Assembly: GCA_963575745.1 (NCBI GenBank)
Contig: CAUYUJ010016691.1
Span: forward strand, 1 to 64,000
Length of the DNA: 64,000 bases
Reading direction: 5' to 3'
DNA from: Prorocentrum cordatum
Lineage: Eukaryota > Sar > Dinophyceae > Prorocentrales > Prorocentraceae
Shown here: piece by piece, positions 10,090-21,455 of the stretch
Layout: each line of letters starts with the position of its first letter
How positions within the stretch are numbered: position 1 is the stretch's first letter
The notes under the pieces: model-generated
Told to the model about the DNA's origin: nothing
What the model saw: only the letters and a program-made list of their open reading frames with translations
Databases searched by the model: none
Translations under genes and position numbers: made by a program

Positions 10090-11494
10090 CCTTACCCTCC
10101 TCGTCCCTCCCTTACCATCTGCCTCCTCCAATCTTCCTCTCCTTCTCCCCTCCCCTCCAGACTTCCCAACCATGAGTACTACTCTCCTCTCTCCCCTGAT
10201 GGCGTCCGGAAGATATCCGGCCGCCCTTCCGCGTACTGTTTTTTACACACCGGATTCGCGGGAAATGGGTTTTCGCTTGGTTGTTCTGTCAACATGTTGC
10301 TCACGCTGAAGCGCTGGCTTCATTTTCGGGCTTCCGCTCGTGCGGAATCGTGCTCCCGCTGCAGCGCTGGCCTTCCTTCCAAATAGGAACCAAAATCTAC
10401 AAAATGCCCCCCCGGAAAAACCATTGGAAGTGATTCCACATTCGGCGTCGATTCGTTGATTTGGGGCCGCAGAAGACCCCCCACTTTGGGGCGTCGTCGT
10501 TTTCAAGAAGTATCACGCGGGAGCCCCGTTTCTGCTTTGAGAAGGTGATGCTGGAAGCAGAGCCAGCGGGTGCTCTCCATCAGCCCCGCCTTGTGTGGAG
10601 CTTCTCGGGGAGCCCAAGAAGCTGGACATGGAGCCACGACTCCAGACCAACCCAGACCTCTCGAAGACGATCCACTTACCCTCCAAAGAACCTGGCGCCA
10701 TGCCATGACATGCTGTGCGGTGTTGTGTCCTGCGCCGCTGTGCGATGCCATGCTTTGCGTTGCTATGCTGTGTGATGTAATGCTTCACTACGCAATGCCA
10801 CGCCATGCTATGGCATGCTACGCTCTGCCGTGCTCTACTACTACGACATGCCATGCCGTGCTCTACTATGTATCGCGTACCCTCTCGCGACCATTGCCCT
10901 GCTGGAAATCCGACTGTGACGTCAGATATGACGCGAGCGCACCGAGCTTGCCATTCCCCCCTCCCCTCCCCCCAACATGTTACCGCTTCCGCCTCTCCCT
11001 CCCTCCTACCCTCCATACAAGAGATGCGAGGAGGGAAAGAAGAGGATGATATCGGAACAGGTAGGAGGAGAAACGAGGAGGGAGGAGGACAAGGGAGAGA
11101 GAAACAGGTAGGAGGAAACATTATGATAATTAGGATGGGAGGAGGAGGAGGAGGAGGAGCAGGAGCAAAGGAGGAGGAGGAGAAGGGATGAGGGAGGGAG
11201 GTGCGGGGAATGTGATGAGAGCGGATGGGAGGGGGGGAATGAGGGTGGATGACGAGGAGGACGGAAAAAGAGAATCGTCACCAAGCCCTCGGCAAAGGTG
11301 TCCGTGACAAGAAGCGTATTGGCTGTGTGGTCAAGTTTCTTCGAGGCCGTGGGGGGACGACCCGGAGCGTCCATTCTGCGTGAGCTCCATGAGTCTGCCG
11401 CATCAGAAGCAGCGCTCCTTGCCAGCCTGCCCATGTCACCTTGTAGCCGCAGGCGATGCATGTTGCACACGAGATACGCGACCGCACACCTCGT
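10090..11494. other. Repeat-rich spacer with ATGC-type tandem array
   Basis: From about 10698 to 10870 the sequence is a degenerate array built on TGC(T/C)ATGC and TGCGATGC, with C(A/G)TGCCATGC variants. A GGA tract spans 11020-11190. From 11270 to 11490 the composition looks more balanced, with open frames on both strands, but none could be tied to a splice pattern or a family. Confidence 0.5.
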
Positions 11495-11680
11495 GTACTC
11501 CAGATTTCGTAATAAAAGGGAGGGGGTCTCAACCCTCCCAGACGAGAAGTTTTAGACCCCCCCGCCTGGGAGAACCCTCCAAAACATCGTCCCCAGACCC
11601 CCCCAGGCCCTCCAAGATAGCCTGGAAGAGACCCCCCCCGAAATGAGACCCCCTCCCTTTTATTACGAAATCTCGAGTAC
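11495..11680. mobile_element. MITE-like element with 37-base terminal inverted repeats
   Basis: Ends are GTACTCCAGATTTCGTAATA (left, continuing AAAGGGAGGGGGTCTCA) and the reverse complement on the right finishing at 11680, with one mismatch in 37 bases. The inner 29 bases (11503-11531 against 11644-11672) match perfectly. The middle is rich in GACCCCCCC and GGAG blocks. No coding capacity, and no convincing target-site duplication. Confidence 0.85.
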
Positions 11681-12149
11681 GGATTTAGAACTGGGCTGAC
11701 AGGCCCAAAGCTGAAGACGACGTCGGGGAACAGAGCTATCCCGGTCTGGCACGAGGCGCGGAACTGCAGAGCAAGAGCCAGAACGGCTACGGGAGGAGGG
11801 CGAAGGGAGGAGGAGAGGGCGAGAATGAAAAGGAGGGGGAAGAGGAGGAAAAGGAGGGAGGAGGGAGGAGCAGGGTGAGAAGGAAACCCCGTTGGAGACC
11901 CGCCCTGAGCTGGGGCGGGTGCCGGTGCCGCGGGTAGGCCAGGAGAGGGAGGATAAAAGAGGAGGGAAGAGGACGAGCAAGTTGGGAGGAGGGGGGAGGC
12001 GATGGAGGACGAGGAGGACGACGACGGCGTTCACAAGGAAGGCGACGACGACGACGGCGCTGACGACGACGACGGCGAAGACCCTGAGGACCGATGCCTC
12101 GGACAAAAAAGGCAACGTCTTGCGAAATCACGGACCCCATCCTTTGGAG
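11681..12149. other. Spacer, no gene seen
   Basis: GGA-rich from 11795 to 11890 and GACGAC-rich from 12005 to 12085. No supported coding region. Confidence 0.5.
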
Positions 12150-12308
12150 GCGCGCACAAGGGGGTAAGGGGACGGGGGAAGGCTTCTTAGAAGGAGGCGG
12201 CTTCTTAGAAGGCGCCGGCGTTGCCTCCATGAAGAAGGCCCGCGCCTTCTAAGAAGCAGGGGTGCTTCTAAGAAGCCTCCCCCCCTCCTGCTACCCCCCT
12301 CTGCGCGT
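12150..12308. mobile_element. CTTCTTAGAAG family element, copy B
   Basis: Begins GCGCGCACAAGGGGGTAAGG and ends CCCCCTCTGCGCGTGG, a rough inverted complement. It has two CTTCTTAGAAG palindromes on the left and CCTTCTAAGAAG/GCTTCTAAGAAG on the right, so the whole element folds back. Relatives at 6463-6633 and 57350-57525. Confidence 0.75.
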
Positions 12309-12599
12309 GGCTGGATCCTCCTGCGGCACGCCTCACGCCGGACCTATCTGCGACGGCCCCAACGGCCGAACATGGAGGCGCAGACGCCCGGTGAGAGAGC
12401 ACACCGCGGCGCCCGGATCCCAGGGGGCGCGGCGGCGCCGACGACGACGACGCAGCCAAAGGGCCCGCCTCGGGTCGGTCGCCCAGGCCCTCCGACAGCA
12501 GCCCCCGCAGGCCAGACACGGCCTTGAGGTCCCCCACCTCGTCGGCCGTGACCGTCTTCAGCTCCGCCGGCCCCCCAACGGAGCCCGCCCGGGGAGAGG

Positions 12600-12815
12600 G
12601 CCGCCTCCACCTACCCAGGCGTGCGACGTCCTGACTTGTTCAACACGGGGTCCCTGGAAGACCCGAGCCTTGCCCGGGGACCGATTTTCCATCCGGAATA
12701 AGTTGTTGGACACCCCCAAGGCCCAGCGAAGGGCCCCCGAGGCCGACATTGGCCAAACACCTACCGCCCTGATTGCTTCACGACGCGATCATGTCTGGGT
12801 ATGCGCCGGCGCCTC
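12600..12815. repeat. Dispersed repeat G, copy 2
   Basis: Related to two segments within 4410-4806 on the same strand: a GCGACGT.CTGA..TGTTCA block followed by GGGGTCCCT, then CCCCCGAGGCCGACATTGGC and a GATCATG block. Copy 2 is shorter than copy 1. Confidence 0.65.
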
Positions 12816-13278
12816 CGCAGGCCCTGGCCTCGACGACGTGGCACGCTCAGCCGCGATTTGTTTCCTGAACTGCGGCCCCTGGGGATTGCTACTGTGGGCT
12901 ACGCGCAAGGAGCGACCCCAAGCAATAGTGGCCTTTGGTGCGCGACTTCTCGGGGAGCCGCGGGGGTGGAGAAACCCAAGCGCGCAAGACGCCACTGTCG
13001 CACCGCCATTCGGCGATCGGGGGGCCCCAGTAGGTTACGTGCAGTCAATTTCTGGAGCCCCGGGACCATCAGAAACGGCAATCGCGAGAGAAAACGACCC
13101 CCAGGGGAGCGGTCGGAAGTTCTCGGGCCGCAGATTGAAAACATCAGATCGGGTGGCTTGGTCGTCGTCGTCGCCCTCCTCCTCCTCCTCCTCCTCCTCC
13201 TCCTCCTCCTCCTCCTCCTCCTCTTGCTCCTCCTCGTTCTCCCCTGTCCCGCCTCCCATCCTCCGTTCATGCGCTCCT
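12816..13278. other. Spacer with (TCC)n tract
   Basis: A clean TCC tract lies at about 13174-13235, just upstream of the LTR element. A GC-rich stretch with open frames on both strands precedes it; none is convincing. Confidence 0.5.
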
Positions 13279-13283
13279 CATTG

Positions 13284-13537
13284 TGTGAAATAGACTCTTC
13301 TGCAACAGCACGGTTGTGACAAGCGCTCCCGCCACACAGCGCCACCGATGGATGAGATGGATGCCCCGCGATCATTGTCTGATCATGCGAGGCGGTCGCA
13401 CTGTAGCAATATTCACGGGGGCCCCCGTGGGTATACAGAAGGCCAGAAACAGCAGCGACACGCTTGCATCACGCAAATTCAGAGCATCCACAAGCGTGAG
13501 AGGGCCTTGCATTCGTAGACACGGATATGAATGCACA
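13284..13537 (-). repeat. 3' LTR of the Copia element
   Basis: Runs from TGTGAAATAGACTCTTCTGC to ..GAATGCACA in plus-strand orientation. It aligns with 20738-20997 along its full length with scattered substitutions and small indels; the segments GCCACCGATGGATGAGATGG and GTGAGAGGGCCTTGCATTC are shared exactly. Confidence 0.92.
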
Positions 13538-13650
13538 CCCCTATTAAATAAAGACAAAGACCCTGACCAAGGTAGTATGAAAAGGCACGAACCAATGGGT
13601 TCTGCCGCAAATGATGGACGCAAAAACAGAAATCCGAGTTAACCTCTCAC

Positions 13651-14568
13651 TCACGTGGCCTCCTGCTCCCCTCCTGAGATCGCATGTTGCTTCGTGCCAA
13701 CTGCGGCTGAGTCTGCCTTACGCCTCATCTTCAAGTCCCGCCTCATCGCCGCCTTGCGGCCCTTGAACTCCATCATCTCCGTGCTGGCGTTGGTGTTGTA
13801 TTCGCTGCTGTACAAAACCCGCTGGAGGACCTCGTCGTCCAGCGCATCTCCTGCCAGCGTCACGCTGGTGTCCACCCAGCGCAGCTCACCTCCACCCCTC
13901 GCCAATAGCTGCTTCAGCGCCGCGAGCTCGATGCCGGCGCGCTTGTCCTGGGGCGCGCCCCCGTCCTTGTTCGGGTGGTCCACGGCGTTCCTAGCATCGC
14001 ACATCCACTGCGCGTGGATCTCCGTCGCCCGACTCGCCCACTCGGCAACGTGGATCTCGGGATCTCGACTCTCGAGCAACACCGCCCTGAGCCAATCCAC
14101 CATCACGGTGCCCTTCGCCAGCGCATGCGTCTCCGCCGCCAGGGTGCTCGGGCAAACGCGCTTCTCGATCTGACTCTTCCACTCCATGACGCACGTTTTC
14201 GCGTTGCCATTCTCGTCCGGTGGCGCCATCAGCCCGACCACTCGCCCCCGCTGACTGCAGAAGGGCTCCGTCTTGAGGGCTGTCGCATCACCGTCCTCGC
14301 CGCGCTGCAACGCGACGTCCTGGACCTTCGCGCGCGCCGAGTCCGTGCTCACGAACGCGCTTGCACTCTGCCAAACCACAAAACCTCCGCGAATTATGAC
14401 CTTCCGACCCGGAAACTCGCGCGCCTGCTTCACCGCCTTGATACATTCGATAGGTCGTTCACGGTCGGTGACGCGAGAGCTTAACTGTCCAGCCGAACTC
14501 GCAAAAGATAGATCCGGCCGTGTCTGTCGCTGCAACCATGAGAATCTCGGCTGGCGAACATGATGCAT
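13651..14568 (-). pseudogene. Copia RNase H domain (C-terminal part of pol)
   Basis: About 305 codons open to a stop at 13651. Signature segments of the Copia-type RNase H are visible: TRPDLSFASSAGQLSSR near residue 16 and STLAAETHALAKG near residue 140, the equivalents of the TRPDI and S(S/T)xAE blocks. Coding upstream continues in another frame (14570-14700), so the junction with the reverse transcriptase is broken. The last 60 or so residues are a basic, low-complexity tail. Confidence 0.85.
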
Positions 14569-14688
14569 CCCGTTGTCGTTCCCTGCTAGGTGCGATATCT
14601 GGATCTGGGCGATGCTCCTGGCACGCTCCTTCTGCCCAGTCTCCGCGGTCCCGTCGCTGCTCGATCGTCTGGCCGCAGTGCTGGAACT

Positions 14689-15741
14689 TCAGCACCTCGC
14701 TCTGGTTAAAGGCCACTCGGCTCTTGAGAGTCTTGAGGCTCTACTCGCCACGCTTGCTTGCCGCGTACCCGCCATCGAGACGTCGTCGACGCGCGTCGCG
14801 CACATGCCGACCAACTCTCCCCCGTGCAACAGGTAGAACAGGGCCGACGCTAAGGTGCTCACCTTCCACTTGCTGGCGAGAAGACTCTTGCGCGACCTCT
14901 TCCACCACCCGCGCGCGGCGTCGCCCGCGCCATCGATCGGGGCAGTCGCGCGCAGCAGCGATCCTTCGGGAAGAGAAACTCCGGGCATGCCACTAAACAA
15001 CTGCCTGAGATATAGCTCGCGATCGATGACGCCCCCCTGCAGGTAAGCATTCCTGGCGCCCATATCACGTGCCACGCGAGCTGGCCCATCACGACCTCCC
15101 CCACCTGATGCCGCCCAGGCCAGTGCCACATGCTGGGCCAGAAGGCTCCCAGTTGACGCGTCTCGCCGGTAGTTGGAGCCCTTCTCCAAATTGCCCAGCG
15201 CCACAAGTGTCGCCTTCAACTTGACGGGGAGGTTGCTCGCGTCCGTGCGCGTCGCCTCGTTCTTGTCCATGAATGCGAATCGCGTCGGGATCACCTGCGC
15301 ATGCCGCGGCAATTCAAGGACCAGCTTCGCGCTGAGAAGCTCGACGGTGATGTGGTGACGCAGACTGCTCCACTCCTTCAACTTGGCCTCATCGAGCGCC
15401 TCCTCCAAGTGCTTCGGGACCCCTCGCTCCTCAAGCACGCGTCGTCCAGGCTTGCCCTTGCGTTGCCCGAGCTGCTTCTCCAGAATCTTGCTGACGGACA
15501 TGCCTTCAGCCTTCGCCGCGTGCGCGATTTCGATTTGTCCGCTGCGCTCGGTCAAATAACGGATCCACGGCCAGTCGCGCGCCTCGCAATTCCGGCCATC
15601 CGACAAGAGCGCCGACTTGGCCTCCAGCTCTTCCTGGCGCCGCGCTTGTAGGTGTCGACGTCGGCCCAGCCGGCGCGCGTCCGCAACGAACGAAGTCTGC
15701 CTCTTCTGACCACCGACTTCGCCTAGCAATAGAGGACGCAT
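14689..15741 (-). pseudogene. Copia reverse transcriptase domain (RVT_2 type)
   Basis: About 350 codons in one frame. Recognisable RVT_2 blocks in order: a W..L..HHITVELL segment, PTRFAFMDKNEA (the K-containing tether), VKLKATLVALGNLEKG, ARNAYLQGG (the conserved DVxxAFLxG block, with the Asp shifted to MGARNAYL), a GWW block after GDAARG, and MCATRVDDVSMAG, which holds the catalytic YxDD-equivalent as RVDD. The domain is close to complete in length, but the frame is lost at about 14690 before RNase H. Confidence 0.88.
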
Positions 15742-16975
15742 CTTGCCATCATCGGTCGACCTCTCGCCCTCGGAGTCCGCCGCGGGGGCCTCGCCGCCAG
15801 TCGCGTTGGCGTCTGGGCCCCCCGTCCGCTCGGTTGCTCGTCCTCGCGCTCGTTCCAGTCGTCGATCTCCGTGGTCATGGGCTCCGGCTCGGGCACTGGC
15901 GCCGCCGCGATCGGTGCGTCCGACTTCTCCGACTGCTTATCCTCGGCGTCCGCCTGCCCCTCGCTCCCCCTGGTCCCCAGTCGGCCTCCAACGTGCGTCC
16001 GGGTGGGTGACCCTTGTCCGGTGCTCGACGCCGACCTCATTCGCCACGTCCGCTGGGGTACTCCAGGCGAGGTCGCGGCGAGGACGTCTTCCGGAGTCGC
16101 CCAGCAAAGCTGCTCCGGCGCCGCGAAGATCTTCTGTCCCTGGTAGTTCAAACAGATGCTGCGGCCCCGAGGCCGCCCAGCGTCGCCGCTCGGACCGATG
16201 TCCACGTCGCTCTCGGCGATGAGCTGCATGTCGTAGCACGCGCGTCTCCAGGGCTCCTTCCAGACGCCGCCAGCTCGCTCACATCGCCCGGAATGGAGGT
16301 GCTGCTCCACGCTGGAGAACTCACTGTGCACTCTGCGTGCGATCAGCTGCTCCCTGACGCAAGCCATGTCGTTGCGGGCCTGATCCATGAATGCTCGGTA
16401 GGGCGGGGCGTGCCTGCCCGCGACATCCGCCTGGACATGAGCGCCTCAAATGTCTCCTTGCTTGTAGGGTTCCCTCCACCATAGCGCAGCGGTGTTACTT
16501 GCTGGCACCATGTCCCGTCGCGCGCCAGATTGAGGAACGAGACTCGGGTGCCGTTGGCCGTGTACTCCTCGAAGACATCGATCTCGATGAGATCTTTGAA
16601 CTCGCGTGGCGTCACCAGCAGCTTGGTAAGTCTCGACGTAGTTGGTCTCGCCAGACTGGCGCACACGCTGCGCCGCAAATGTCCAGCGGCCTCGACGGCC
16701 TTGGGCGTGGCGCGACCGTGTCATAGCAGCCTCTGGGGCGCCTCCGTCGACGGGTGCCCTGCTGTCGTGTAAAGGTGTAGCAGTGCTCTACGTAGGCCTG
16801 CATCCACTGCCTTCCAGGCCTCGCGTGACTCTTCGTCTTGAGGATGTCGTGGTTCGTCGTGTGGCGTAGGTGGTGGAGGCGCGGACAGCGCGCCGACGTC
16901 TGGAGACGTAGACCCCTCTGGAAGATTTGCCGTTGGCTGCTCGTCCTCGGCAGACTCGTTCGGCGCACGGCGCAA
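15742..16975 (-). pseudogene. Copia integrase region, split over several frames
   Basis: Reading down the minus strand: a pre-integrase block at about 16720-16810 (HLYTTAGHPSTEAPQRLL, the GHPS signature); the core with the first catalytic Asp at about 16600 (EFKDLIEIDVFEEYTANGTR); a second Asp in FMDQARNDM at about 16390; and the core end VEQHLHSGRCERAGGVWK at about 16300. A C-terminal module follows with the phrase APEQLCWATPEDVL, matching a PExLRxAT block I associate with dinoflagellate Copia elements. At least two frame changes separate these pieces. Confidence 0.82.
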
Positions 16976-18053
16976 GATGGTTATGCAGCGCTAGCGCGAT
17001 ATGGGCGGAGCAGGGTTGGTCTTCCAGTCGCCCTGCTCATGGGTACTCTCTCCGTTGTCGTCGATGCCCGCAGTCTCGCGATCTCCTGTCAGTCGTACTT
17101 ATGTCTCATGTGCGAGCCTCCCCGGGTCGAACTTGGCGTCCATCCACGCGTTGTGAGTCAGACTCGTCGGTGCACTCGCGGGCCGCGTCGACGCTGGCGG
17201 GGCCTCCGCACATCGGCCTCCGGCAGGCCTCGTCGTCGCTGAGCTCCTGGACCTCCGCGGAAAACGCGAGCTGCTTGCAGTGCCTCTCGAGCAGCTCTTC
17301 GCGCAATATGACCTCTGCCAGCTACAGCGGGCACCGTCCGGCTTGCTCACTCCAGGCTCCGTTTGCATTGTGGCCCTCGATCATTCCGCGTCGACGTCGC
17401 GCATCACATGTCCGCGTGAACCTCTCCGCGAGCGCGCCCTTGTCGCCCTTGTTCACCGCGAACCCACTGGGCTTCAGGTAGGGCCGTCCGCTCTCGGTGT
17501 CCCTGAAGTTCCACTGGCGCATGTCACCGCGGACGAAATCCATCTCCGGGTCCATCGGCGCATCCTCCAGCGCGGGGCCCTCCCAAGCGTCGTTCGCCCA
17601 CGGATTCTCCGTCATAATCTCCCACGCCCCGAGCGGTGCTTGGCGACCCTCGCACTGAACTCAACCAGCCAGCAACGGCCGCGCCATCTCCCGCTTCTCC
17701 CCCGCACGTGCCGCGAGCAAACTTCCGCGTGCGATCTAGCGGCGGGACCGGCCGCCCCGCGGTCCACATGCACATGGCCATGGGGCGATCGTCAACCACG
17801 GGTTGTCACGGTCCAACTGCTCGAACGCCCGCTCCTGGTTCAGGGCGTCGTCTGGCTGGGGCACGGGCGCATCCAGGACCGCGGCTGTGGCCCCCTGCAT
17901 CTCGCGGCAGAAGTCCCCGACGAGGGTCGGGCCAATCCCGAGACAACTCCGCGCCTCCCTGACGACGCGCCTCTTGGGCCATCGCCCTCGCCGATCGCCA
18001 CGTGCCGCGGCCCAGGCGCCCCCCTCGTCACTGAACATATCAACTCTTTCCTG

Positions 18054-18908
18054 TCAGATGCTCTCACCCTTGCCTACCGTCGCGGTCCGTCGAGGCACCT
18101 CGTGGATGGGCAGACTGCCCGCTGATGCCATCCAATCGACGTCCTCCACGGCCTCATAAAGTACGACGCCCGAACTCCATGCCGCGACGGTCTCCTTCTC
18201 CAACTGCTCCGGCTGGTCAAAACCCACGTTGGCAAAGTAAGTGATCTTCGCGCCCCAGCACCCATCACTTGTCCTCCGCAGCTTCGCTCCGCTGAAGCCG
18301 ATTTCCTGAAATCCGCCGCCCCCTGGACTCAGTCGATGACCACGCCCGGCGCCTTCTGCGTCTTGGGCGACAGCAGTATCTTCGCAGGTGACCCTGACTG
18401 GGATCCAATTCGATTTGATCTCCCCATTCTCTCCACCGATGCCGACCGGTAGCACGTCCCTGAACTTCGCCCCCCTGTGTTCTCCGCGGCCAAACCGGTA
18501 CTTCACCTTGCGCGGGTGGGACTCTATACGCAGACCGTACTTCTCGTTTAGCTTCGCCGAGAACCGCTCCAGCCACTCGTCGCTGTGCATGGTGCTCGTG
18601 CGCATCGTTCCCGAACGAGCGATCTCGTCGTCGTCGCACTCACCCTGGTAGTCTGCGACGCCAGCCACGGCCGCGAACTCCTCGAAATTCTGATCGTCAG
18701 ACTTCTCGATCGACACGTAACTGAAAACAGCTCTCGACCTGTCCGAGAGAGTACTTCTTGCTAGTCGGAAAACGCCTTTCTGCCGTTCGCGCACCGCAGT
18801 CACACTTCCACGCGATGGCGCACTGGTGCCTGGAACCTTGCACCATTCCGCCATCGGGGCATCTCTGGCGTGGCCACTTCTGCGCGATGAACCACAGCCT
18901 GATCTCAC
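18054..18908 (-). pseudogene. Copia protease region, active site probably lost
   Basis: A 284-codon frame with a retropepsin-like layout. The position expected for the D(S/T)G active site reads ARSGTMRT, so the aspartate appears replaced. About 45 residues later comes VKYRFGRGEHRGAKF, like the FGxG segment that follows the active site in related elements. No other D(S/T)G was found nearby. The assignment relies on position between gag and integrase plus these two weak blocks. Confidence 0.5.
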
Positions 18909-19800
18909 CTTCGGTCACACTTGCCGCCCGTCTTCGGCGCCCCAGGTGCGCTTACCTTTGGCGTCGCTGGCGCTTGGCGGTCATCTTGGACCGAAATGAA
19001 CGCTCCTCCAGCTTCTCCAGCTCGCATGTGGATAGTCGTTCCGCCTTCACTTGCAATCCACGCTCTGCTTGCTTGCGACCTACTGCCGCTCGCTCCACTG
19101 GGCGTCGCCGTGGCTGCCGCGTCGGGACAGCGCCGACAGCTCCGGCGTGGCCCTCTCGGCCAACACATGCGCCGAAAGCCTCGCGCGCGCAATCCGCTAC
19201 ACCGCAGGGCTTGCCGCGTCTCTTCAGGACCTCCGCGCGCGACTGGCGCCCGCTGCTCTCCCGCGGCGCCTCGACAGTGACCGCGCCCTGACCGCCCGCG
19301 CGTTTCTTCGCCGGGCTCGGCGTCGATCCAGGATGCTGGCGCCGCCGCCGCTTCCGCCGATGATGCCGGTAGCGGGCCAAGCGCGGCTCATTGTCCTCGC
19401 CCTTGTCCTGCTCTATGCGGGCCGCGAAGCGCGGCTCCTCGGCGTCGTCGCCCGCGTCGCCCCTGACGACGAAGAAGCTCTTCCGGGCCCTTCCGCCACC
19501 TCGTCCGTTGTTCTGTCCGCCGCCGCACTTGCCGCCACTCGACTGGAAGCGACCTCGATCTCCTCGCGGCCGCAGCGACCGACCCGACTGGGCACGGCCG
19601 GGATCTCCTGCCCAAGTGGCCGAGCGCTCCACGCACGCTGCATCGGGTCCTTTTTTAGACACCGCGATTCGCTTCTTCCCATCTTCCGCCGTCTCCTGCT
19701 TGTTGTTCATCAGCTTCCCCGAACGACTGGGCCCTCGGGCATGGTCTCCCAGCTCGCGCAGGTCCCGTCTGGCGACGCACGCAGCCTGCTCCGCAACGAG

Positions 19801-20640
19801 TCACTCGCTGAGCGCCGCCAGCAGCTCTTCTGCATCCGCGTCGCCAGCCTCGACTCCATTTTGTAGCTCAGTCAAGTCGCCCTCGATGTCCGCCACGCCT
19901 TCGTCGTGGAAGTCGCCCTCGATATCCGCCATGCCGTCGTCGTAGTCACCGTCGTCTCCATATTCGTCGTCTGGCTCTGGTCCTGGTTCGTTTGCAACGT
20001 GTCTCTCCGCGAAGTAGAAGGGCCCCTCCTCGCGCCCCCCTTCTCGGAGATCGCGCCCTTGTCGCGGACGTCCTGCAGGCTTGTGTAGATCGGCGAACGG
20101 CACTCTGATGGCCTCCGCCAGCTTCCTCGGGTCGTAGACGCCGCCGCAACTCGCGAGCAACTGGGGTCGCGGAACCCTGCGTCAAACCGCCCAGCTTCAA
20201 CAGGAAGTAGGCCTCGACATTGTCGCTCGACTGCGTCATCCTGTCGGCCCCCAGCAGCTGCCGTCGAATCGCGCTTCGCTTTGTCAGCCGCGCACCCACT
20301 GCCTCCGCGCTGCGTCGGCTAAAGCTGTCGAAGTACCTGTCGAAGAGCTCGCCCACGCGCATCGGACCGACGCCTTGGATAGCCGCCTTCTGCGCCATCA
20401 CGCCTGCTTATATCCCTGGGTCCGCGCCCGGGTCCACGCTGTCGATGTTCGCGGCCTTGGCCGCAGTCAAAGCTTCGCCTCTCGTAGCATTGCAGAGCCT
20501 GGGGCCCAGGGGCCACGTCTTCTTGACCGCGTCCACCGTAGTGCCGACGCGCGCGGCGTCGATCCTATCCAGGTATCCCCCAACAACTCCGGCGCGCCGT
20601 CGCACACTGGATTCCTTGCTCGAAGGACAGCGTCGGCGGC
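19801..20640 (-). pseudogene. Copia gag region
   Basis: Three overlapping minus-strand frames give a gag-like sequence: GGYLDRIDAARVGTTVDAVK at about 20560-20590, then VGELFDRYFDSFSRRSAEAV and DNVEAYFLLKLGGL, then YDPRKLAEAIRVPFADLHKP followed by a very acidic tail ending at 19801. The order and the Arg-rich then acidic pattern fit gag. The region 18952-19710 downstream is Arg/Gly-rich and may be the nucleocapsid end, but no CCHC knuckle could be made out. Confidence 0.6.
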
Positions 20641-20737
20641 ATGACGAAGGCGGTGAAAGCTAGAGAGACGATTGCCAGTGTCGTCGAAAGTGACGCGCTG
20701 GCGGCGGCGCCGTGGACTGCCGGTCCGCGCGCAAAAA

Positions 20738-20997
20738 TGTGAAATGCACTCTTCTGCAACATCGCCGAGGTGACAAGCGCCCCCGCCACGCAGCGCCACC
20801 GATGGATGAGATGGATGCCCCGCGATCCTTGTCTGAAATCTCGAGGCGGTCGCATTGTAGATTGTAGCAGCACTCAGATAGGTCCCCTGTGGGTATACAG
20901 AGAACCAGAAAAGGAACGCACGCCTGCATCGCGCCAGCACATAGCATCCACGAGCGTGAGAGGGCCTTGCATTCTTGGACAGGTACGTTCGCTCACA
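20738..20997 (-). repeat. 5' LTR of the Copia element
   Basis: Runs from TGTGAAATGCACTCTTCTGC to ..GTTCGCTCACA in plus-strand orientation and pairs with 13284-13537. It is followed directly by the CATTG target duplication. Confidence 0.92.
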
Positions 20998-21002
20998 CAT
21001 TG

Positions 21003-21455
21003 TTGTCTTGCTCCATTGCTGTCTTGATGCGAGTTTAGGTATATGTCTTCGTTGTGATGTCTTTTCGTTTGTCAGTATGTGTTTTTCGTTGGGCGCGATA
21101 TTCTGCTCAGTGGGGACTGGTTATCCCCGCTTCTGTGGTCGTCGAGGCGGCTCAAAGCATGCACAACTGTGGAAACATCTGGCCGCTTCGGATCGTCGGC
21201 GTACCGGGGCAGAATCAGACCGGGACGGCCGGCGTCGATATTGAAGCGGACCGACCGGATCAACGTAGACCCTGCCAAAGATGACTTGGTGTGGAGCAAA
21301 CAGGTCGTGAGGGAAGCGGGTCCTTGACGCCGGCGCATTCCCCCAAATCCGAATCATGAACCACTGTTTCACAACTGCTACCATAGGTAGGGCGGGGGAG
21401 GTCCTCCCCTCCCTATCATCATGATGCCCGCCTGGGGCATTCGCACACCAATCAA
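21003..21455. other. Spacer between LTR element and membrane-protein gene
   Basis: Minus-strand frames here have fairly normal composition (for example KQWFMIRIWGN near 21350), but no splice sites or family support them. This could be 3' untranslated sequence or an old coding fragment. Confidence 0.4.

Larger units (their letters stand above)
13279..21002 (-). mobile_element. Copia-type LTR retrotransposon, complete but decayed, with target-site duplications
   Basis: The element proper is 13284-20997 (7,714 bp), transcribed on the minus strand. It is flanked by the 5-bp direct repeat CATTG at 13279-13283 and 20998-21002, the usual Copia duplication length. Both LTRs begin TG and end CA. Coding order along the minus strand is gag, a degraded protease, integrase, reverse transcriptase, then RNase H: integrase before RT defines Copia. 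Frames change many times, so the copy is dead. The LTRs differ at roughly a fifth of positions by eye, which suggests an old insertion or diverged LTRs. A short G-run (TAGGGG on the sense strand) directly before the 3' LTR could be the polypurine tract. No clear primer-binding site was recognised. Confidence 0.92.

Noticed and set aside
11006-11555. Overlapping plus and minus frames around 11.3-11.5 kb
   Set aside because: Both strands look equally coding-like over the same bases and no exon borders could be placed.
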